Part shown: positions 1 through 4,964 of the stretch, piece by piece
How positions within the stretch are numbered: the stretch's first letter is position 1
Layout of the letters: each line of letters opens with the position of its first letter
Origin: CAZKFH01 sp050693165
Lineage (GTDB): Bacteria; Actinomycetota; UBA4738; CALAEC01
NCBI GenBank assembly: GCA_050693165.1
Contig: JBOGVX010000167.1
Location: 1-9,186, forward strand
Direction: 5' to 3'
DNA length: 9,186 bases
The notes under the pieces: model-generated
The model's database searches: none
What the model was told of the DNA's origin: nothing
The model's input: the letters and a program-made list of their open reading frames with translations, nothing else
Position numbers and translations under genes: made by a program

Positions 1-1674
1 GCCCTGGAGACCGCGCCAGCCGCGATCGAGCGGATGCGAGTGGTGGCCGCGCACCTCGACCAGATGTCCGGCCGAGAGCTGGTGGTCCAGACCGACCGGC
101 AGATCACGGCCGTCGACCCGGCCGGCGAGATCCTGTGGAGCCGGGAACCGCTGGAGGCCCGGAACGTGCTGGTCGCGGCGCGTGAGCCGGTGGGCGAGCG
201 CCTGTGGATCCAGGGTCCGGTTACTCCAGGCGCCGGGCTCCCGGCAGCTTCGGTCGGCGGGGTGGCGCTGGCACCCACGGAGCACCTCCTGGGCCGCTAC
301 CGCCTCTTCGGGCTCGACCCACTCACCGGCCGGGGCGATCGAACCATCCCCCTGATGGGAGTGATCACGGGCCTCACTCGCCTGGACGTCAACGCCGATG
401 GGGTGCCGGATCGGATCATGGGTGGCGCTTCGGAGACCGTGTTCGCCCTGGACGGCAGCAGCCAGCGGCTCCTGTGGAGCCGGTTCCTGGGGGACCCGGC
501 GGTCGACGCGGTGATGCGGGGAGAGCACCCGGGAAACCCGGTCGTGGACATCCTGACCGAGGACGTCAACGACGATGGCCGGCCGGAGCTGATAGTCGAG
601 TCTCTCCTGGCCGTGTTCGCCCTCGACTCGACCGACGGGCGGATCGTCTGGTCGTACGAGCTGGCCCCCACGCTGGGGAGCGGCCGGTGGAGCGGCTTCG
701 AGCTGGCCGACCTCACCGGTGACGGGGTGCGGGACGTCGCCCTGGGCACCTCGTCCGCCCGATCGGGCGGATACAACGCGATCGAGAACGCCCACCTGCT
801 GGCGATCGACGGGACCAGCGGTACCGTCCTGTGGCATCACCCGTTCCCCCCGCCGGTCAAGCGCGTGAACGGGCTGGACGTGGGCGACGCGGACGGCGAC
901 GGCACGCCCGACATCGGCGTCGCCCTCGAGTCCATGGGGACCCCTTGGCTCTATGCCGTGGCCGTGATCGACGGCGGCACCGGCGTGCCGCTGTGGCAGC
1001 GAGCCGAGCGAGACCTGCCCGGGGGGAGTCCCGCGCCGATCAACGCGGCCAGGATGATCGACGCCGGCGCCGACGGCGACGCCGATCTCGCCGTCATCAC
1101 GTGGTTCGACGGGACCGACGGCGTGGTCGTGCGGACCCACGACGGGCGGACCGGTGATCAGGTGTGGATCCATCCAGTGGGCAGCCCCGGAGCCCCCGGA
1201 GCGGAGTTCGGCTACGGGTTGTACCGGGGCCGCCTGGATCCCCAGGGCCCCGAGATCCTGCTGGCGAGCGCAACGGCCGAGGTCGACCTATCGAAGGTCG
1301 GGATCGTCGAGGGCAACTCCTCGGACGGACAACGCGTGTTCTCCCAGACGCTCCCCCAGCATCCATGGGACGTCGAGATGGGCGACGTCACGGGTGACGG
1401 CGCCGGGGACATCGTTGTGCCGTGGGTCGATGGCTTCGGCGTGATCGACGGGGCCTCGGCGCTGGCGGGAGACCCGTCCCTCCTCGGGCACCTGGTCGAT
1501 AGGCGCCCCACCAAGGTGAAGCTGTTCGACGTCGACGGCGACGGCGTGCTGGAGATCGAGACCTTCCGGACGCCGCAGGGGTGGCCGCTCTACGTCGGGC
1601 ATCACCTGCTCAGGGACGACTTCGGGCCCGGCAAGGCAGTCTCCACCGTGGACCTGGGCACGCCTGGGCCGTGA
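1..1674 (+). CDS. FG-GAP/PQQ-like repeat beta-propeller protein (5' partial)
   Basis: The frame is open from base 1, so the start lies upstream; the first ATG inside the window (34) is probably internal. Counting from that ATG (546 residues), the protein alternates two motifs. PQQ-like strands of the form A-x-D-x-x-x-G-x-x-x-W end at Trp 36, 148, 206, 267, 321 and 378. Acidic Asp-rich loops resembling FG-GAP/VCBS calcium sites start near residues 118, 177, 226, 285, 343, 451 and 499, with a degenerate one near 402. The 48-59 residue period fits a seven- or eight-bladed propeller. Such proteins are usually exported and act in binding or adhesion, but the N-terminus that would carry a signal peptide is not visible. 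No C-terminal anchor or sorting motif is seen; the protein ends in a short Gly/Pro-rich tail. It converges on thpR with a 20-base gap. Specific function unknown. Confidence 0.85.
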   Translation, partial: ALETAPAAIERMRVVAAHLDQMSGRELVVQTDRQITAVDPAGEILWSREPLEARNVLVAAREPVGERLWIQGPVTPGAGLPAASVGGVALAPTEHLLGRYRLFGLDPLTGRGDRTIPLMGVITGLTRLDVNADGVPDRIMGGASETVFALDGSSQRLLWSRFLGDPAVDAVMRGEHPGNPVVDILTEDVNDDGRPELIVESLLAVFALDSTDGRIVWSYELAPTLGSGRWSGFELADLTGDGVRDVALGTSSARSGGYNAIENAHLLAIDGTSGTVLWHHPFPPPVKRVNGLDVGDADGDGTPDIGVALESMGTPWLYAVAVIDGGTGVPLWQRAERDLPGGSPAPINAARMIDAGADGDADLAVITWFDGTDGVVVRTHDGRTGDQVWIHPVGSPGAPGAEFGYGLYRGRLDPQGPEILLASATAEVDLSKVGIVEGNSSDGQRVFSQTLPQHPWDVEMGDVTGDGAGDIVVPWVDGFGVIDGASALAGDPSLLGHLVDRRPTKVKLFDVDGDGVLEIETFRTPQGWPLYVGHHLLRDDFGPGKAVSTVDLGTPGP

Positions 1675-1694
1675 CTCCGTTCCTCAGCCGGACG

Positions 1695-2279
1695 TCAGCC
1701 GCGCAAGGGGAACCTGGCGAGCGGCTCGTACCGGGCGCCCCTGGGCGATAGGTGACTCTGGAACAGGACCACCTCGCCGACGCCGAAGGAGGAGGCCTCG
1801 ACCTCCGATCGTCCGAGGTCCTCGGCGTCGACCGGCGCGGGAGGGTTGAGGCGGGCCACCGTCAGGTGAGGGGTGAACCCCCGCTTCTCGGGCGGGAAGT
1901 CCCTCTCCAGCTCGCGGTCGAGCGCGGAGGCCAGGGCCTTCAGCCCGCCCTCGTCTTGCAGCCCGACCCAGAAGACCCGGGCCTTTGTGGGCCGCGGGAA
2001 GACGCCGAGACCGTCGAGCTCGAACCGGAACCTCCGGATCCCGGAGGCGGCGGCGCCGCACGCCTCGTGCACGCGATCGACGAGCCTCGGGTACGTGCGC
2101 CCCATGAACTTCACGGTGACGTGCCAGTTCTCCGGCTTGACCCACCTCGCGTTCGGCAGGCGCTCCCGCCACGGAGCCACGGCTCTCTCGATCTGATCCT
2201 TGGCGCGCTGTGGGATCTCGACCGCGGCGAAGAGCCGGAGAGGCTTCGCCTCCGAGCTGCCGGCCCGGTCCCCGGCCAT
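1695..2279 (-). CDS. thpR: RNA 2',3'-cyclic phosphodiesterase (ThpR/LigT, 2H family)
   Basis: A 194-residue protein of normal length for the LigT/ThpR family. It has the two signature HxTx motifs of the 2H phosphoesterase fold: HVTV at residues 53-56 and HLTV at 138-141. The N-terminal LRLFAAVEIP stretch (residues 15-24) is the usual first strand. Family members hydrolyse 2',3'-cyclic phosphate RNA ends to 2'-phosphates and can ligate tRNA halves in vitro; the physiological substrate is unclear. The ATG start overlaps the cinA stop by one base (TGATG), so translation is probably coupled and the gene is last in the rodZ-pgsA-cinA-thpR run. Residues 1-12 are polar and outside the conserved fold, so a slightly later start cannot be excluded. 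The cytoplasmic enzyme assignment is firm; its role in this cluster is inference. Confidence 0.93.
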   Translation of the reverse strand: MAGDRAGSSEAKPLRLFAAVEIPQRAKDQIERAVAPWRERLPNARWVKPENWHVTVKFMGRTYPRLVDRVHEACGAAASGIRRFRFELDGLGVFPRPTKARVFWVGLQDEGGLKALASALDRELERDFPPEKRGFTPHLTVARLNPPAPVDAEDLGRSEVEASSFGVGEVVLFQSHLSPRGARYEPLARFPLRG

Positions 2280-3517
2280 CAGGCCTCGCCGAGCAGCATC
2301 CGGCGCAGGAGGTCGAGCGACACCTGCTCCGCCCAGCGGCGAACCTGCTCGCGATCCCCCGGCGCCCGCAGGTGCCGCGCCTCCTCACGATCCGGCGTGC
2401 ACACGGCGACCCATACATCGCCCGGCGGATGGCCTTCCAGCGGAGCCGGGCCCGCGACGCCGGTCGTGGAAAGGCCCACGTCGGCCCCGAATACCTTCCT
2501 CACGCCCCTGGCCATCTCCTGCGCGCACTCCTCGCTGACCATGCCCGGGCCCTCGAGGACCTCCTTCGAGACGCCGAGCACTTCGCGCTTCGCCTCCTCC
2601 GAGTAGGCCACGACCCCGCCGGCGAAGTATCTCGAGGAGTCGGGGACGCTCACGATCCGCTCGGTGAGGCCACCGCCGGTCAGAGACTCCGCGCACGCGA
2701 TCTTCAGCCCTCGTGCGTAAAGGAGCTCGCCGACCACCGCCTCGAGCTCGTCGTCGTCGGTCCCGAACACCGCCTCGCCGAGCCTGCGGCGGATCTCCTC
2801 CTCGACGGGCGCGATGAGCTTGCGAGCCTCCTCCCCGGTCTCCGCCTTGGCCGTGAGCCGCACCTTCACCTCGCCCGCCGACGCCAGGTAGGCGATGGTC
2901 GGGTTCGTCGATGCCTGGAACAGGTCGTCGAGCAGCTCCCCGACTCGCGCCTCCGCGATGCCGACCACCTTGATGACACGGGAAACGATCCCGCCGGGCC
3001 CGACGAGCTCACGGAGCTCGGGGATGATCACTCCCTCCACCATCTCCTTCATCTCCGCGGGAACCCCGGGGACCGCGTACAGCGTCGAACCTTCCGCATC
3101 GCAGATGAGGCCGGGCGCGGTGCCTCGCTCGGGCAGGATGTAGCGTGCGCCCTGCGGCACGTCGGCCTGGACCAGGTTCGACTCCGGCATCTCGCGACCG
3201 AGCCGCTCGAACTTCTCGCGCAGGTAACGCTCGATCTCCTCCTGGCGTTCGAGCTTCACGCCGAGCGCCTCGGCGATCCCCTCGCGAGTGATGTCGTCGC
3301 CCGTCGGGCCGAGGCCGCCGGTTATGATCAGCACGTCCGCCCGCGACAGCGCTAGCTCTATCGCCCCGGCGATCCGGTCGACGTTGTCCCCGACGACCTG
3401 ATGGTGCATCACGTCCACGCCGATGTCGGCGAGCCGCTGGGAGATGTACTGAGCGTTCGTGTTCGCGATCTGGCCTAGCAGTATCTCGGTCCCGATACCG
3501 ACGACCTCGGCCTTCAC
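2279..3517 (-). CDS. cinA: CinA family protein, nicotinamide-nucleotide amidohydrolase
   Basis: A 412-residue two-domain CinA of standard length. Residues 1-170 form the COG1058/MoCF-like domain, with the opening VGIGTEILLGQIANTN, the ITGGLGPTGDD loop (65-75) and the GVPAEM segment (151-156). Residues 255-412 form the CinA C-terminal (PncC) domain, with the AESLTGG motif carrying the expected catalytic Ser (276-282), YFAGGVVAYS (297-306) and TGVAGP (352-357). In characterised homologues the C-terminal domain deamidates NMN to NaMN and the N-terminal domain hydrolyses ADP-ribose. I chose the GTG at 3517 because the family begins Met-Lys-Ala-Glu there and because it overlaps the pgsA stop as GTGA. 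The reading frame stays open to 3574, but those 19 extra residues are Arg/Ala-rich and unlike CinA. The gene is translationally linked to pgsA before it and thpR after it. Confidence 0.95.
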   Translation of the reverse strand: MKAEVVGIGTEILLGQIANTNAQYISQRLADIGVDVMHHQVVGDNVDRIAGAIELALSRADVLIITGGLGPTGDDITREGIAEALGVKLERQEEIERYLREKFERLGREMPESNLVQADVPQGARYILPERGTAPGLICDAEGSTLYAVPGVPAEMKEMVEGVIIPELRELVGPGGIVSRVIKVVGIAEARVGELLDDLFQASTNPTIAYLASAGEVKVRLTAKAETGEEARKLIAPVEEEIRRRLGEAVFGTDDDELEAVVGELLYARGLKIACAESLTGGGLTERIVSVPDSSRYFAGGVVAYSEEAKREVLGVSKEVLEGPGMVSEECAQEMARGVRKVFGADVGLSTTGVAGPAPLEGHPPGDVWVAVCTPDREEARHLRAPGDREQVRRWAEQVSLDLLRRMLLGEA

Positions 3518-4065
3518 CGGCGTTCCGCGGGCGCGCGCCGCCCCGCTCCGAGGAAGTAGTCGAGCCCCGACCACACGGTCAGCGCGACCGCGAGCGCGAG
3601 CACGATCCGCCGAGTCGTCTCCGCGCCTGCCCCGAGCGGCAACAGATAGAGCGGCACGAGGATCATCTGCACTGCGGTCTTCGCCTTACCCCACAGCGAC
3701 GCCGGCATCGCGATCCCGCGCGTGCCGAGCCGTGTGCGGAGCAACGAGACCGCGAGCTCGCGGCCGACGATGACCACCGTGGCCCACGCGGGGAAGTCGC
3801 CGGTGGCGCTCATGGCTATCAGGGGAGCGCTCACCAGAACCTTGTCAGCCAGGGGGTCGAGCCACTGTCCGATCGTCGTCGAGTTCGAGTACCGGCGAGC
3901 GAGCCAGCCGTCGAGCCCGTCGGTGAACGCCCCGAACACGAAGACCGCCGCGGCGATCGAGGCGGCCGTGTGGTCCTCGGAGAGCACCAGCACGACGAGC
4001 ACGGGCGCAAGGAAGATGCGCAGAACCGAGATCAGGTTCGGCCAGCCGAGGCCGAAAGGTCTCAG
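3514..4065 (-). CDS. pgsA: CDP-diacylglycerol--glycerol-3-phosphate 3-phosphatidyltransferase (probable CTG start)
   Basis: An integral membrane enzyme that makes phosphatidylglycerophosphate from CDP-diacylglycerol and glycerol-3-phosphate. With a start at 4065 it is 183 residues, normal for PgsA. The CDP-alcohol phosphotransferase signature is complete: D49, D52-G53, A56-R57, G66, D70 and D74 with exact D-x2-D-G-x2-A-R-x8-G-x3-D-x3-D spacing. Several hydrophobic segments follow, and a basic tail ends the protein. The first conventional start is GTG at 4002, but the codons just upstream still encode the conserved family N-terminus (PNLISVLRIFLAP, residues 9-21). From 4002 back to the in-frame stop near 4240 I find no ATG, GTG or TTG. 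The CTG at 4065-4063 overlaps the rodZ stop as CTGA, mirroring the GTGA overlap with cinA at the other end. Function is secure; the start codon is inference. An archetypal phosphatidylinositol-type synthase is less likely given the cinA context. Confidence 0.92.
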   Translation of the reverse strand: MRPFGLGWPNLISVLRIFLAPVLVVLVLSEDHTAASIAAAVFVFGAFTDGLDGWLARRYSNSTTIGQWLDPLADKVLVSAPLIAMSATGDFPAWATVVIVGRELAVSLLRTRLGTRGIAMPASLWGKAKTAVQMILVPLYLLPLGAGAETTRRIVLALAVALTVWSGLDYFLGAGRRAPAERR

Positions 4066-4805
4066 GGGACCGTCGGCGTCGATCCTTCCTCCAAGAAGCT
4101 GTCCGGTGTGAACGTGCGGAGGTATCCCCCCTCGGGGCTCCCGTCCTGCGCGATGCTGTGGTCGTTGACCACGAGGAGGAACGTACCGCCCTGCGACGCC
4201 TCCACTGAGATCGACTCCGAGCCCTCGAACGAGCGCTGGCCTCCCTCATCGAGCGTGAACTCGGCCGGCTCTCCCCCATCCACCGTGACGATGAAATCGG
4301 TGTCCACGTAGGCCTCTATACCCACCGCGACCGTTCGCTGGGTGAGACCTCCGCGCGGCGGAGCCGTGACCTCGGCGGGTGACGGCACCGCGTCCGAGCC
4401 GCGTCCGATCAGGCCGATCGCGGCTGCGGCCGCGAGGACCACCAGCGCGGTTCCTCCGGCGAGCAGCCAGTTCGGCCGTTTCTTCTCGGTGAGGACCAGC
4501 GCCTCGGTCGGAGCGACCGTCACGGCACGCTCCACCGGCGCCGGCGGGGGCTTGGTGCGACCGTAGACGCGCTCGTACGCCGACACCACCTTCTCGCTGT
4601 TCAGGCCGAGGTACTTCGCGTATGACCGCAGGAATCCCCTGACGTACACGTCGCTGCCCAGGGTCTCGAAAGCCTCGCGCTCCAGGGCGTCGAGATAGTC
4701 GGTCCGGACTCGTGTCTCGCGGGCGGCCTCCTCGAGGCTCTTGCCGCGATGCTCCCGCGCGCCGCGCAGGGCCCGGCCGATGCCGGTATCTGTTTGCTGC
4801 TTCAC
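4062..4805 (-). CDS. rodZ: RodZ-like protein: helix-turn-helix, single TM helix, C-terminal beta domain
   Basis: A 247-residue bitopic membrane protein with the RodZ arrangement. Residues 7-75 form a Cro/XRE-like helical domain (HTH_25 type), including IGRALRGAREHRGKSLEE and the later YVRGFLRSYAKYLGL. A Pro/Val-rich linker (85-107) leads through a KKR basic patch to one transmembrane helix (about 112-134). The external part (about 158-230) resembles the DUF4115 beta domain of RodZ proteins. In rod-shaped bacteria RodZ links MreB to the cell-wall machinery; whether this organism has MreB is not visible, so the role is by analogy. The GTG at 4805 is preferred because the conserved domain begins nearby and GGGAGGG lies upstream; in-frame GTGs at 4826 and 4862 are alternatives. 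It heads the rodZ-pgsA-cinA-thpR run and is divergent from the LVIVD gene. Confidence 0.85.
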   Translation of the reverse strand: MKQQTDTGIGRALRGAREHRGKSLEEAARETRVRTDYLDALEREAFETLGSDVYVRGFLRSYAKYLGLNSEKVVSAYERVYGRTKPPPAPVERAVTVAPTEALVLTEKKRPNWLLAGGTALVVLAAAAAIGLIGRGSDAVPSPAEVTAPPRGGLTQRTVAVGIEAYVDTDFIVTVDGGEPAEFTLDEGGQRSFEGSESISVEASQGGTFLLVVNDHSIAQDGSPEGGYLRTFTPDSFLEEGSTPTVP

Positions 4806-4809
4806 GTCT

Positions 4810-4828
4810 GTGTGGGTCCCTCCCACAC
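4810..4828 (-). promoter_or_regulatory. Hairpin around the rodZ Shine-Dalgarno sequence
   Basis: A perfect 7-bp inverted repeat (GTGTGGG at 4810-4816, CCCACAC at 4822-4828) with a 5-base loop. In the rodZ transcript it reads GTGTGGG-AGGGA-CCCACAC and ends four bases before the GTG start. The only purine-rich ribosome-binding candidate (GGGAGGG) is split between one arm and the loop, so folding could limit initiation. If translation instead began at 4826 or 4862 this segment would be coding. The pairing is seen directly; the regulatory role is inference. Confidence 0.4.
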
Positions 4829-4887
4829 CTATCCTACAGAGAGGCGCCGGCCCCACCCTCACGTTTCGTGCTCAGCGCCGGATCCCC

Positions 4888-4908
4888 CCTTGTGCACATG
4901 CACGAAGG
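4888..4908 (+). promoter_or_regulatory. Stem-loop in the leader of the LVIVD-repeat gene
   Basis: CCTTGTGC (4888-4895) pairs with GCAC plus AAGG (4900-4903 and 4905-4908) around an ACAT loop, giving 8 bp with one bulged G at 4904. It lies 56 bases before the ATG. Its right arm also belongs to a competing pair: TTCGTGC (4865-4871) is the exact reverse complement of GCACGAA (4900-4906). It is not followed by a T-run, so it is not an ordinary terminator. It could also be a protein-binding inverted repeat in the shared rodZ/LVIVD intergenic region. Confidence 0.4.
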
Positions 4909-4930
4909 TTCGGCGCCTCGGGGGGCGAAT

Positions 4931-4956
4931 CTCCTCCAGTAGCCACCTAGGAGGAG
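4931..4956 (+). promoter_or_regulatory. Shine-Dalgarno sequence with perfectly complementary anti-SD upstream
   Basis: The ribosome-binding site is AGGAGGAG at 4949-4956, eight bases before the ATG at 4965, and it decides that start. Twelve bases upstream of its core, CTCCTCC (4931-4937) is the exact reverse complement of GGAGGAG (4950-4956). A hairpin with a 7-bp stem and 12-base loop would therefore bury the whole site. This is the form of a translational on/off switch or RNA thermometer. That it works as one is inference; purine-rich SD sequences next to pyrimidine tracts can pair by chance in GC-rich DNA. Confidence 0.5.
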
Positions 4957-4964
4957 CCCGCGAT

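Noticed and set aside
1675..1694. Terminator between the convergent propeller gene and thpR
   Set aside because: Only 20 bases and no inverted repeat or T-run found.
1684..3355. Long open frames overlapping thpR and cinA in other frames (1684-2418 minus, 1752-2606 plus, 2210-3355 plus)
   Set aside because: All are Arg/Pro/Ala/Gly-rich shadows of GC-rich coding sequence without recognisable motifs, while thpR and cinA carry full family signatures.
3518..3574. Upstream extension of cinA to 3574
   Set aside because: It adds 19 Arg/Ala-rich residues before the conserved CinA N-terminus; GTG at 3517 overlaps the pgsA stop in the usual way.
4831..4836. TAGGAT as a rodZ -10 element
   Set aside because: Fits the TAnnnT pattern, but the expected -35 position reads AGGGTG; kept only as a remark in the rodZ leader finding.
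4749..4964. In-frame upstream extension of the LVIVD gene to 4749
   Set aside because: It runs antisense through the start of rodZ, reads as low-complexity Arg/Pro sequence, and would put the signal peptide inside the protein. The ATG at 4965 has a strong Shine-Dalgarno and a proper signal peptide.
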